DNA of 64,000 nucleotides. Source: Apostichopus japonicus (taxonomy: Eukaryota; Echinodermata; Holothuroidea; Aspidochirotida; Stichopodidae). Of this stretch, positions 1 to 12,358 are shown piece after piece. The first letter of the stretch is position 1. Each line of letters begins with the position of its first letter. Position numbers and translations under genes: made by a program. The notes under the pieces are model-generated. The model was not told where the DNA came from. It saw only the letters and a program-made list of their open reading frames with translations, and searched no databases. The DNA is taken from the NCBI RefSeq assembly GCF_037975245.1, contig NC_092568.1:17069001-17133000 (forward strand), given 5' to 3'.

Positions 1-1916
1 TCCTGTATACGCCTTTATGCCGAGTTGCCTTCTCCCCTGTTCCTGTATACAGCTATAAGCCGAGTTGCCTTTCCCTTGTTCCTGTATACCCCTATATGCC
101 GAGTTGTCCCTCTCTTGTTCCTGTATATCGCTATATGCCGAGTTGCCTACTCCCCTGTTCCTGTATACGCCTATATGCCGAGTTGTCCCTTCCCCGTTTC
201 TGTATACCCTTATATGCTAGTTGTCCCTCCATTGTTCCTGTATACGCCTTTATGCCGAGTTGCCTTCTCCCCTGTTCCTGTATACAGCTATAAGCCGAGT
301 TGCCTTTCCCTTGTTCCTGTATACCCCTATATGCCGAGTTGTCCCTCTCTTGTTCCTGTATATCGCTATAGGCCGAGTTGCCTATTCCCCTGTTCCTGTA
401 TACGCCTATATGCCGAGTTGTCCCTTACCCATTTCTGTATACCCTTATATGCTAGTTATCCCTCCATTGTTCCTGTATACGCCTATATGCAGATTTGTCC
501 CTCCCCTGTTCCTGTATACGCCTATATGCCGAGTTGTCCCTCGCTTGTCCCTGTATATCGCTATATGCCGAGTCGCATATTCCCCTGTTCCTGTATACGC
601 CTATATGCCGAGTTGCACTTTCCCCTATTCCTGTTTTCCCCATATGCCGAGTTGTCCCTCTCTTGTCCCTGTATATCGCTATACGCCGAGTTGCCTATTC
701 CCCTGTTCCTGTATATCGCTATATGCCGAGTTGCCTTCTCCCCTGTTCCTGTATACCCCTATATGCTGAGTTGTCCCTCCTCCGTTTCTGTATACCCTTA
801 TATGCTAGTTGTCCCTCCATTGTTCCTGTATACGCCTTTATGCAGATTTGTCCCTCCCCTGTTCCTGTATACACCTAGATGCCGAGTTGTCCATCGCTTG
901 TCCCTGTATATCGCTATATGCCGAGTCGCATATTCCCCTGTTCCTGTATATCGCTATATGCCGAGTTGCCTTCTCCCCTGTTCCTGTATACCCCTATATG
1001 CTGAGTTGTCCCCTCTCTTGTTCCTGTATATCGCATTATGCCGAGTTGCATATTTCCCTGTTCCTGTATACGCCGATATGCCGAGTTGTCCCTCCATTGT
1101 TCCTGTATACCCCTATTTGCTGAGTTGTCCCTCTCTTGTTCCTGTGTATCGCATTTTGCCGAGTTGCCTGTTCCCTGTTCCTGTATACGCCTATATGCCG
1201 AGTTGTCCCTCCTCCGTTTCTGTATACCCTTATATGCTAGTTGTCCCTCCATTGTTCCTGTATACGCCTATATGCCGAGTTGTCCCTCCCTTGTTCCTGT
1301 ATACACCTATATGCTGAGTTGTCCCTCTCTTGTTCCTGTATATCGCTTTATGCCGAGTTGCCTGTTCCCCTGTTCATGTATACGCCTATATGCCGAGTTG
1401 TCCCTCCTCCGTTTCTGTATACCCTTATATGCTAGTTGTCCCTCCATTGTTCCTGTTTACGACTTTATACAGATTTGTCCCTCCCCTGTTCCTGTATACG
1501 CCTATATGCCGAGTTGTCCTTCCCCCGTTTTTGTATACCCTTATATGTTGAGTTGCCTATTCCCTGTTCCTGTATACGCCTATGAGCCGAATTGTCCCTC
1601 CCTTGTTCCTGTATACCCCTATATGCCGAGTTGTCCCTCCATTGTTCCTGTATACGCCTTTATGCCGAGTTGCCTATTCCCCTGTTCCTGTTTACGCCTA
1701 TATGCCGAATTGTCCCTCCCGTGTTCCTGTATACCCCTATATGCCGAGTTGCCTACTCCCGTTTCCTGTATACGCCTATGTACTGAGTTTTCCCTCCCCT
1801 GTTCCTGTATACGCCTTTATGCCGAGTTGTCCCTCCCTGTTCTTTTATAGGCCAATATGCTGACTTGCCTTCTCCCCTGTTGCTGTATATGCCGAGTTGT
1901 TCCTCCCATATTCCTG
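1..1916. repeat. 39-bp minisatellite array, copy A (enters from left edge)
   Basis: About 49 tandem units of roughly 39 bp, each built round the core CTGTATACGCCTATATGCC followed by GAGTTGTCCCTCCCCTGTTC. Because 39 is 3 x 13 and the core has no stop in any forward frame, all three forward frames and two reverse frames stay open for long stretches. They would encode 13-residue repeats such as VPVYAYMPSCPSP, CSCIRLYAELSLP and LFLYTPICRVVPP. A shorter variant unit (TATGCTAGTTGTCCCTCC) recurs near 214, 449, 802, 1233 and 1429, always after a CCGTTTCTG-type unit, which points to higher-order duplication. The long open frames are best explained by the unit length and not by a gene. The array decays at 1850-1916 into single-copy sequence. 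Confidence 0.95.
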
Positions 1917-3444
1917 CAGCTTTCTTTAGCAAATACATTAATTGCAAGACAATGTGTCGGTACTAATTTTTCCATTCTCCAGACTAGGAACGAGTTTGAC
2001 TCTTCTTGTTCAGCTCCGAGGTACGTGTCTGCCGTTTGTTAAACACTTAGAGGGCATATCACTATTATAACTTATTATCTTGTCAATCATACAAATATAA
2101 TTATTTTCAGAACAAGTAGGTTTAAACTAAAGTCGATACTCCCAAATCAGAGAATGGTTTTGCACTTGAATGAATGACCACCAAAACTATAATCATTTAT
2201 TATTCTAGCCATATGAACATATCCTGATATGGTAACGTGCAACGCTTGATATATCTTGTACCACACCGACTTGTAAAGAACGTTGCCACACATTTTAAAC
2301 CATCGATATCAAATCCAGGTTTTTATTTCCTTGACTCTATTTTTTGTTTCATTTTTTTGAGAATTGGCCCCTCGTAAAAAAATCTCAGGCTCTTGAATAA
2401 AGTGACTACTAAGTCCATCGAGCAGACTATTAGATCAGTTAATCAGATCAGGGAGTAGCCACACCAGTCAGATGCATTACAAAATTCATTACGAGAATAT
2501 AAGACTTCTATATATGACCTCAGATAACATGTTTGCAATGCATTGCATAGCAAGTTCTTTTACCTGATTACACAATCGTTTTCAAGACTTTTGAGAAAAC
2601 CAAGATAATTTTGTAATCTGCTCTTTTGGGTGACCGTTGAGCTTTGACACAATGTCATCACCACATTCCCAAACCCTGATATGGAAAGAAAGGGAACTTG
2701 ACCTCGGGTCAGTTGTGATTAATGATCCCGTCATAATGATTGGATTTAATCAGTTCTCTTAATACTTTGCATAAATCTATATTGTCGAAAAAATATCTGC
2801 CTTATGTCGAACCGTGTCCTCAGAAGAAATTTACATATCATAAGAGTATACATAATTTCATATTTACATTAATGCCGTCATAAATATTTATCGAGCACTC
2901 GTTGTATGTACTTTCACAATGTAGAAGTATAAGGCATGACATAGGATGGTAGTAGTCGTAAAGTGAATTCTGTATAGGCCTATAATATGACGGGGTTCTG
3001 TGTGTCTTGTTTGACTATAGCTCTTCAAGAAATACGTGAGGGGAAAATGTTTTTGTCATGATCATGGAAAGACAATATGTAGTAAGGAACCAAGTTTCAT
3101 GAGATAAACATTCCTTCTTTTTTTTTAAATATACTTTCTTATTCTTATCTTGCAAACGTATGTAGATAGAATAAATATGGCATATTAGTTCTAATTTATC
3201 TCGGGACACGATTTAGATTAATCAATTTTTTCGGCGGTTATATTTTTGGTCAAATAATAATCTAGGTTTGTAAGTCAATCATCTTGAAGAGAGGACATAC
3301 GGAGCGTGATTTGAAAGACGGAAGGACATGATATGAATAAGAACTCTCTTATTCATATAGTTACTTACTCACTGTTGTAACTCAAACAGTTGTTTAATGG
3401 GTAAACCATTACCCGTCTTGGCCTTTTAGCTAAAGTCAGGTTTA

Positions 3445-3445
<1 letters not shown>

Positions 3446-3532
<87 letters not shown>
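3446..3532. repeat. (TA)n-(TG)n microsatellite
   Basis: About 30 TA units followed by 13 TG units. The TG tract is absent from copy B, and the whole locus with its flank is absent from copy C. Confidence 0.95.
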
Positions 3533-4349
3533 ATAAGTCAGTAAGTTTAGACAACATATTTTTATAAAACTATTGACGTATGAAGTGAGCGTGACACATT
3601 TGCTTGTTACCCAATGGTAATACCAGTTCCTAACACCATGGTTACGTACATTAGTTTACCCCTCACTCATTCGCACAATGGAAGAATTCCTGCTGGGGAG
3701 ATTCCCTTACTAGTGAGGAGGGAGACTTCGCCCGAGCCTCTGCCAATCGCAGTTCATGCAATTGAAAGATCGGAAAGAGGTGGGCCACGATTGTATTATT
3801 CACTCTCTTTCGATCTAATGTCGTTAATTTTAAATCCATAGAAAGAATCAAGCAGCATGTAAAGCTCTTTTATGATTGCATAAAGTGTTTATTTTCAGTT
3901 GGAATTTCTTACAAGAAAGATTTCCCTTTTAGCATTTCTCCCATTTCGTGGAGTATAATTCTTGGATCAACGTAATCTCTAATCGCCCAATGACTTGAAA
4001 GGAAATGCAAAGAATGTTTCTATAGTTCACATGTTCTCATTAGTTTATTCCTTCATTTTGATTCAGACTTACAACAGCTCAAAGAACACTTTGTAATATG
4101 ATGTTTTTTTCAAGATTAAATAAGTTGCATGAATAAATTTGGTCAGGTGATGAAGTGAAAGGAAAGCAGAGTTCTGGACGCAAGTCAAATCATTATCAAA
4201 CCCATACTCTATGAGAGGCGATTCAAATACCTCTTTTCAAATCAGCAGAAGAAGGAGGAAACTTTATCTTTATTCTGTTCATCGGAAGCTTATGCATTTT
4301 TCATTGTCATAGAGATATAATATACAATGTTCATGGTTCAGTAACGTAC

Positions 4350-4513
4350 CGGAAAATGGTATGGGAATGAGGGGCGGCGGTGAAAGGAGGGTAGCTTTGA
4401 CCATGGAAGAGATGCTATTGCCTCCTATAACTTTTGTTTCACATGAGTGATTATAGCTGTTGATGTAGTCGACCATGTCATAGTGTTGACTTGTATTGCA
4501 CATATTATACAAG
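4350..4513 (-). other. Candidate internal exon, copy A
   Basis: Minus-strand open segment bounded by a TTATAG acceptor and a CCG|GTACGT donor. It is the copy A version of the better described candidate at 24945-25105. The frame is open, but several residues in its second half differ from the B and C versions. Confidence 0.25.
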
Positions 4514-5703
4514 CTATAAACACATCCAAACCTCGTCCTCGTCACCGTCCCTTCCTCATTACCATTCAGTCTTTCACAATTGCAACAATTTTAAACGACA
4601 TGATCAAGAAAGCTGATAATAGATCAACATTTGATATTTATAAAGATTATTATAATATTTTGTATTAAGCTAAATACACACTTCTGTATATGTGTGGAAC
4701 ACAGTCATTTGGGGGCCGGGAGGGGGGGGGGGAAAGCCTATCCACGCAAACTGCCGCAGTTTGGCGCGGTTGGATGTTTGGCGCGGTTTGGCGCATGTGT
4801 GATGTACCCTGTACGAAACTTTCACTGTGCGATGTTGTCGATTAATGCCTTCACGGAAAACTTCGATCAAAGTAGATCATACAATACTAGTGTGCTAAAT
4901 ATGACTAAACCAACTCCAAACATATCTAAATATATGTACGAAAAGCTACGGGTAATTTTGAACGGGTATATCTTCGTTGCAACAAATGGATGCAGAACCT
5001 CGAAGTGAAGTTTTCTATGGTGATGACGTAACTTTTCCGACCAATCATGAACGACTATTTACGCACACTTGCAAACCTGTTTGGGAAAAAATTTCGCTTC
5101 CCTGTCCCCGTGTTTCCCAAATCTACTTGCATAAACTCAAAACCCTATGAATCCTGTTTCGAATAACCGTGATATTTCCAGCCATTCATATCCCTCAATA
5201 AGATTAGTCACATGAAGTTCACGTGTTTGACTTAATAAGCATTGTCTCTCATTCAAAACGGTACTAAAATGTGAATAGTCGTTTTGTTTGTTGAAATTTC
5301 AGGCTTTCTCCAGTTCATGATCGTCTGCATAGAATATAGTTGTAAAAGGACACAACTTACAGCAAGAACTATCTTGCGAGCATAATCTTAAGCAACCTTT
5401 TGTGAATAAGAAGATTATACGGAATCCGTTTTTCTTTTACTCCTTGTTTCGAAGTCATCGATAGTATAAGGGCTTATAAGCCTATTGTACATTTACGTCT
5501 TGGAAGGAAACGACATTCTTACTGCTTGCTGCAATGTAAACAAAGACAAGCGTGAGCTTCTTGTAAATAAAGATATTCAGATCCGTTGTTCTAATGAGAG
5601 TAAAACAGGATGAATAGAGATTTCGTTGAAGGCAGTGCCGTTCACTGTTACCAATAGATTGTATCCAACCAACAATACCAATTTAAGCTCGTAGAGAGTT
5701 AAC

Positions 5704-5775
5704 TCGTCAAATGGTTCAGTGGGTAGAGCAGTGGACTGATAACTTGATGCATTGAGTTCGACTCCATCAACGATT
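5704..5775 (+). tRNA. tRNA-like sequence (probable relic or SINE head), copy A
   Basis: Contains an A-box-like GGTTCAGTGGGTAGAGC, a CTGATAA anticodon-like loop (GAT, Ile) and a B-box-like GTTCGACTCC, with TCGT/ACGA at the ends able to pair. The T stem and most of the anticodon stem do not pair, so a working tRNA is unlikely. The same block is in copies B and C. Confidence 0.35.
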
Positions 5776-7038
5776 ATACACGTTTAAAATTCTTTTTCTC
5801 TTTCAGCAGTCCACGATGGAGTCTTGATATATTAATTCAACCATATAATTTACTAGCTGATGTGGTGGCCGATGCTATAGAGGGTGACGAAAGACTCATT
5901 CCTTGTCGGTCGTGTAAATCGTGGCTAGGGTTCAAGACAGACCTCTGGCGATAATACCTCAGGTTGTGGCATGGTGCTTTTTGTGGCCTAGGATCCCGTG
6001 CCATGTCTCCCTTGTTGTCGCAAAAGAACCCGGGAGGATGCGCAGAGGGTCGGTGAAATCGACCAGAAGCGTACTAGGTGGCGTGCGTGAATCCTTGCCT
6101 TTGGCCAGAGGTGGTGACATCTCTGCGACCGGCATGCTTGCAGCCACCGTCCACTGAATACGTGGCCTGATGAGGCGCTATTCTCCTAAAAGTGAATCTA
6201 CGGATGCCTTTAAAAGCCATATAATTATTTTATATTAAAAAACACCCTGTTTCAAACTAGCGCCATCGAATTACTAAAAAGCCGTTCTATTCTTGTCACT
6301 CTGACGGTGGAATGAATTTTATTGTCATAGGTCATTTGCGGTAAGCCAAGCAAAACATTCAAGCAGTCATGCAGTCACAAGGGTTTGCAGGAACTTAATT
6401 AAACTCATTGTTTGACATAAATGTGTTGGCAAAGATTTACACTATACCTTCACCAAAGCAAGCATTATCTTCGTTGCAGTGTTAGAGACATACAAGCCAG
6501 CAAGACCATGAGATAAAATTTTAACAAACATAGAATTCAATGTACATCACTTTTGCAAGAAAGCAAAAGTGTCAATATTATATATACTAGTTCCTCGGTT
6601 GCACTACAAAACTCAATAGGAAAAATTAAGATGAAAATATATGGTCTCAAATGACATGTTTATAATTATTACAAATTTATTAAGGACAAATGGTGTTAAA
6701 TGCCATCCAAGGGTGCTCTGTTGCTTATATGAAGTTTAACGAACGTATTCTGGTTAACATCAAAGCCAACGGATTAACATGAAATATAAGAACTACAATG
6801 AGGAGACGACGTCACCATCAAGTAAGCCTAAACGAATATTCCAGAAATAAGTAACTTTAACGAAACCTATCTTGAAAAATACTGGAATAGCTACACATTA
6901 TTGGACTCAAAATTGTCTGTTGTTTTTTATTATAACATATCAAAACTAAAATTATGCCTTATTCATTACTAAATTGAGTTATAATGTTACAGCAAAATAT
7001 ATCTGTCGATCATTCTTCCATGATTGAATACCGGGGAT

Positions 7039-7260
7039 ACTTTTAAGAAAAGTCACCCAGGAAAGAACCTGGGCACGAAATCCATACCACCGAACGTCCG
7101 ATCCGCTCTCAACCCAATCCCCTTGCATCGAGACTGACATTGTGACTGACAATTGTGACTGACATTGTGTGATTATCGTCAGGTGTGTATCAAAATTCTC
7201 CCCGAAAGGGAACAAATACTACACATGATCTTCGGGGATGCCTTCAACTCTTCGGTCGAT
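7039..7260 (-). mobile_element. Older relative of the U2-headed element, copy A
   Basis: On the minus strand this reads GATCATGTGTAGTATTTGTTCCC, then a CCCAGGTTCTTTCCTGGG hairpin, and ends in ACTTTTCTTAAAAGT. That is the same order of blocks as the intact copy at 26391-26580. The first 25 or so bases of U2 are not clearly preserved (7231-7260 is doubtful), and the middle holds an extra GTCAGTCACA duplication. It is shared with copy C at 41784-41985, so it predates the A/C duplication. Confidence 0.7.
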
Positions 7261-8276
7261 CTGTTCGTTGTACACGTCTCATGATAAACTAGTTTGATCT
7301 CGGAAGAATTTTATCCGATTCCTTGTTCTTTATTCTATTTGTTTTACAAGTCCATGGACTACATTCGGATGAACAATGAACAGATGAAGAAAACTGCCAT
7401 GACTGGAATACCAAGTAGTCCCCGTTATGTCCAGCACGTAGCACACTAATGGACTTTATCGATACTCATTGACGAACCACATCTTCCTTATTCGAAACAA
7501 GTTTATAACAATAGAGAGAGATTAATGCCATGCAAGTGGTACATTTGCTTTCATATTACTGAAACCTGTACGACAAGTTGTTTACGCTATATGTGAGCCG
7601 TCCAGAATTCACAGTGGTCGTTCAGCGTTTAACCGGCTTCCGGTAACACGTATCAAGCATTCAATTATTGATGACTATATAACGACGAAAAGACATTAAG
7701 CACATGGACATTAACATCCTCTTACTTGAGGTACGTATGTGAGGCTCATTTGTATCCATTATTACCATTTGCTGAAAAATAGACATTGCTTGCATTGTTT
7801 TTTCGCAAACTGGAAAACCAAACTCGACCTCTTCGAGAAAACTTAACGTCCCTGAAATGCACCGTATAATGGCATCAGGCTCGGTAGGACCAGGAACGAT
7901 TATATAAGAAAACCCCTTTCATGGGTTCCAAGTGAGAAAAATAGAAGACTGAAAATTAAATTCGTTGATAATTCGTTACTTGTTAGTGGATAGATCCAGG
8001 TATGTTTTTGTATTACCCTGTTTGGTAAAAGCAACGCAAACCTTGTCACGATGTGGTTCCAAGCGGTAACATTTTCTGGCAACATGATTAAAAGCCAATG
8101 GCTTGCCGCAAGGAGGGAGGGCGGAAATGCCCCTTCCCCCATACAAGATCTTTCATTCGCATCTGGCTGTTTCCATAAAATTTCAGCCTCTTATACCTAA
8201 TTCGCCGCTGCTACAGGCATCTGTTAATGCTTGTATACCAAATAATTCTCTAATAATATCTTTACATACCCTTCTT

Positions 8277-8657
8277 CAAGGGCGTAGGAACCGGGGGGTG
8301 GTGGGGGGCGCCAGCCCCCAGTGAAAAATGTGGAGGGGCGGAAGTATCATTCCGCCCCCCCCCCCCCCGCTTCGCAAGTCAGAAAACCCCTTTTTCATTT
8401 CCAAATAAGAAAAAAATCTCATCTGGAGCACCAACTTGCATCTAAGGCCAGGTGAAAATGCAAAATTATATACAAAATGGAGTGGGTGGGTTGAAGTGTG
8501 TTGAAGTATTGCACCAAATTGCATCTGAGGCCACCTGGAAATGCAAAAAAAATCCAAAGGGGGAGGGGGACACCCCCTCCCCTTAGACCCCTCCCCCAGG
8601 CCGGCCATCACTCTTCAGCCCCCCCCCCCCACTCGAAAGTACCTTCCTACGCCACTG
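8277..8657. mobile_element. Non-autonomous hAT element, private to copy A
   Basis: The ends CAAGGGCGTAGGAACC and CCTTCCTACGCCACTG are imperfect inverted repeats. It is flanked by the 8-bp target duplication CCCTTCTT (8269-8276, 8658-8665). Copy C has a single CCCTTCTT at 42996-43003, a clean empty site. The interior is rich in G and C runs with no transposase. Confidence 0.93.
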
Positions 8658-9643
8658 CCCTTCTTAGAAGAGTCAAAGTTAAGGTAGCAGAAGTACACCC
8701 AACCTTCATCAGGTGTCTTTGTGATAGAGATGAACGACATATCCCCCAATAGATAGAACATGTTTCTTCCACCCTGCAGGGAAATAGCAACTTAAAAGTT
8801 CTTTGACAAACAAAGGTGATGACCAGAACAAATCAAAATATAACAGACCGATTCTCATTTGCATTGATTTTTATAGACTTAATATTTATTGCAGTACCTA
8901 TTTTCCGTCATAGAGTTGGGTTTCACAAAATAATGGTGGATCGAACATGTTGAATTTCTGAGCATGTACCTAATAAGTTATGCTTTCAATGCTCTTTGTG
9001 TCAAGTGTGTAAATTCAGCTTGAAAATGAAAGAAAAGGAAAAATGTTTTCATTGTTATATTACAATGCTTATATTCTGCAATGGATATGGGTTTAGCAAA
9101 TGTTGACTCTTAAAATATTGAACCTTTCAATATGACCTAATGATGGCATTGGTTTCAGTGTTAACACTGATTACATTCTACCTTGATGATATGAAAAGAA
9201 ATACAACAGAAATTCAAATGTTTCATATCCTATTGGCACTATGACATCACTTGTTAATATAATGGCAACCCAAGGCACGAGTTTTAAACCGTATCATATG
9301 CCCCAAACATGATAAAGTATTTCTTAGTTCTTAAGGGAAAAGTTCTTCGCAAATATTTTGTGTCCGCATTTTAAAACTAAAGACTTAGTTAATACACCTT
9401 TTAAAATGGATCGCAGTAGGTCATCTGTGACGTCGCGATAACATATGTTCTTCTGCAGCTTCATTAGTCATTTATCTTTATATTATGTTATAAAGTTTCT
9501 AGGTTAGTGAATTACCTTGCTCTCGCAGAATACTGAAACTATGATCAACAATAACTGCAGTACATCTAAGTCTGACAACTCTTTGGTTTGTCACAATTCC
9601 AGAGATACAACGATAAAATAACGTCTATTTATAGGAATCCTAC

Positions 9644-9716
9644 CTGCATTGGCTTGTGGAGATAATTGACTGCTTTCTGTTCCGATACTTCTTCTTACTC
9701 TCGTGTTGTCATCTTC
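9644..9716 (-). other. Candidate 73-bp micro-exon, copy A
   Basis: On the minus strand TTTGTTTTAG precedes 24 open codons plus one base, followed by GCAG|GTAGGA. The peptide begins EDDNTRVRRSIGTESSQLSP, and its DDxNTRVR stretch resembles DDTNTRVR in the secreted acidic gene family of this window. The copy C version (43978-44050) keeps both splice sites and the frame. A possible next exon starts after TTTCCCTGCAG near 8775. I could not find the first exon. Confidence 0.35.
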
Positions 9717-9810
9717 CTAAAACAAAAACAAAGATAAAAGCTAGATTGGAATGTTATTGAAATAGTCTATTTTATAAAACACCTATTGTGAAACAAAATC
9801 AATTTACATC

Positions 9811-10786
9811 CAGTGGCGTCGCCAAGGGGGGGCAGGGGGCACATTCCCCCTGGAAAACCTAGTGCCCCCCGAGTACCCCCCCCCATCTGAAATTTGGGTT
9901 GGTAAAAAAATATATATATATTTTGTTATATTCAGCTCCCATCATCTGAGTTGGTTTTTCATAAGGACAAAGAAGCACAGTAATTCGTATTTTCTTCAAA
10001 TGAGCTGCGAAAAAAATGGGTGAGAGTGTTTGTCTGCTGTCTGTGTGTGTGTCTTTTACCTCTCCTAAATTGGATGCCTGTGAAATGCCGAAAATCCGGA
10101 CCTGCTGTGAGAAGGGAGGGTACTGCAGTATGTTGCCTTAGTCTGAGGTTGACAGGTTAGGAGCTGACGAAATGTGAGAATGTGAGGGTCCGCAGGCACC
10201 ATACTTGCCTATATTTGTGGACCCATATATAAACCCTGTTGTGTAGGGGGTGCAGAGGTCATTTGAGGTCAGATGCTTGTAGGAACAAATGGCGAATGTT
10301 CACACCTGCATACTGAGCCATACTCGATGTGTGATCAAACTTTGGATTGCATGGTGAGATCCCTGATAGGAGCCAATAACGACGCTGGAACCTGTTACAT
10401 CTTAATAGATAATGAGAGAAAACGAGAAGGACAAGAAAGGAGTCGGGGGTCATGCACACATTAATTCAACAAATGTAGGTTCTATTGATAGGGTTAGGCA
10501 TAGTATCGACAGCATGTGGTTCATATCCTCTGCAAAATTCTGCGCGTTGTTAAAATAATTACATCAAAAATAGTAATTTCTGGAGATATCTTCAGATCGA
10601 ATTTAGCATCAAATGTGGCACCATTTTGCATCTAGCCCATCCTCCGTATGCGAAAATTTTCCAAAGGGGACACCCCCTCCCCTTAGACCCCTCCCCAGGA
10701 CAGCGATCCGTATCCACCTAAGTGCCCCCCATCAAATGCTGGTGCCCCCCTGTGCCCCCCAGACTGAAAGTCTGGTGACGCCACTG
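9811..10786. mobile_element. Non-autonomous hAT element shared by copies A and C
   Basis: Terminal inverted repeats CAGTGGCGTCGCCA and TGGTGACGCCACTG lie within the 8-bp target duplication TTTACATC (9803-9810, 10787-10794). The orthologous element in copy C is at 44146-45141 with the same duplication, so the insertion is older than the A/C split. No transposase is visible in about 1 kb. Confidence 0.93.
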
Positions 10787-11778
10787 TTTACATCAGCCAT
10801 GTATTTTAATATTTCAATATTTCAATATTTTCATACATTATTACTTTTATATGTCAGTATAATATACATGCAAAGAATATGAGCAGAGTTGCTTCTATAC
10901 TCAATGTGTTCTATAAACTCAAATAAGTTGCTGTTCCTGAGATGAATGTATAGCTGTATCGTAAATATGATACGTGAAGGTTAGAATTGACTTCAGGACA
11001 TACCAACAAAGATTTTAATAGAGCCATTTTATACTAGATTATTTCATTTCTAAGGTTTACTCAAAGTAAGGTTGCATTGGATGTTTCGCAAAATACATAT
11101 TATGAACAACAGAAAACTGACTTTTAAAATAATAAGGAAAGCCAAGAACGGTTTGGGCTAAATTAGAACTTCAACGGGGGATCTCATGGTTTATACCATG
11201 AGCTCCTTGCCGTGCACCCTATTTCAAAGCTGTGGGAGGGGAATGGAGCGAAGGGCAAATTGCCAATTACGCTCGAATTGTTTTGAACCTAGATGAATCA
11301 AACATGTTATAAAGTAAGGGTGTGGCTGTAAGGTGGATTGATGATTGCATTTACCATGCAAGATTTATATGTCAAATGGTGCATTCTGAGGTGTATTTAG
11401 ACATAAATTAGGACATCTACAGACACCAGTAATGTTTGTATTCACTAAGGTGGATATAAATACCAAGCTCAAAATGCATCCAAGATATATTTTTGGAGCA
11501 TTTTGGTTACAGGGTTTTAATACTTTGACCTCCATTGACCTCAGATTACCTTTGACTTCGACAAGAAAAAGAGATCATGATGTCACTAAGGTTGATCCAG
11601 CTACTAAGTATCAAGTTTATCTGAGCTATAAATATTGAGATGTCATGTTTACGAGGTTTCCATACTGACTTTCTTTGACCTAAAAATTCCGAGATTCTTA
11701 CATCGCAAGAATGTGATATATATTTAATTAAGGAGAACAATAAGAAGTATCAAGTTTCTCCAACCTGATGCATTACAC

Positions 11779-12358
11779 CAGGGCAGGATTTATCTTGTGG
11801 GGCCCGAGGCCAGAATAATTTTGGGGCCCTTTCATGATTAGGCCTACTATCTAAGCGTAGCGCCACTGCAGGTCGGCGCGTCGCGTACGAAAATTTTGGC
11901 AGAAAATGCTTCCCAGATCGCTGGAAATGGCACTTTCAGGTTGCATCTAAACATTTTCAATTTTGAAATCTCATGTTCTGGAAATTGACTATTGTCATAT
12001 TTTTCTAATGCCCCCCCCCCCCAGGAATCAATATTCCGTTTTCCGTAGGAATCACATGATCGGTGGTTGATAGCTAAAACGTCATCCAAATATCTAAAGG
12101 AATGCCAGTCAAAGGTTACGCAAATGCCGTAGAATAAAGACCGGGCATCTTTATAGGTCCCATGTATTTAGGGAAAGACCACCTTTGTTCAGTGTGGAGT
12201 TTCGCACAAAGATCCGTATTTTACATGTCGACCATCGACGGACGTACGGAAAGGCATCTTATGCCTCCATTTTTTTAGACACCCACATGTGGGGGGGGGG
12301 CTAAATGTGGGGTGTCCGGGCCTGGGTCCCGGTGGGGCCCGCCGTAAATCCGGCACTG
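11779..12358. mobile_element. Older hAT-like element, copy A
   Basis: Starts CAGGGCAGGATTTA and ends TAAATCCGGCACTG. The flanks CATTACAC and CTTTACAT are a decayed 8-bp duplication; copy C shows it better as CTTTACAC/CTTTACAT. It is shared with copy C at 46128-46796, which retains about 80 internal bases missing here. Confidence 0.8.

Noticed and set aside
25-1317. 430-codon open frame in the minisatellite as a protein gene
   Set aside because: All three forward frames are equally open because of the 39-bp unit, the frame switches at -1 variants, and no start context, splice site or poly(A) site goes with it.
1-1916. CRISPR-like regular array
   Set aside because: Units are directly adjacent with no unique spacers, and the locus is eukaryotic.
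3614-3841. 75-codon frame kept in all three copies (also 23812 and 35031)
   Set aside because: The opposite strand is equally open, and the copies are too similar for conservation to be informative.
5704-5775. Functional tRNA-Ile gene
   Set aside because: The T stem and anticodon stem do not pair, and the acceptor stem has mismatches.
5921-6157. Open frames on both strands of the GC-rich block as genes
   Set aside because: No splice sites, signal or homology. Both strands are open because the block is GC-rich, and conservation among young duplicates proves little.
8276-8611. Open frames inside hAT elements (also 10613, 46601, 33330) as genes
   Set aside because: They are short, proline/glycine-rich products of G and C runs, and none resembles a transposase.
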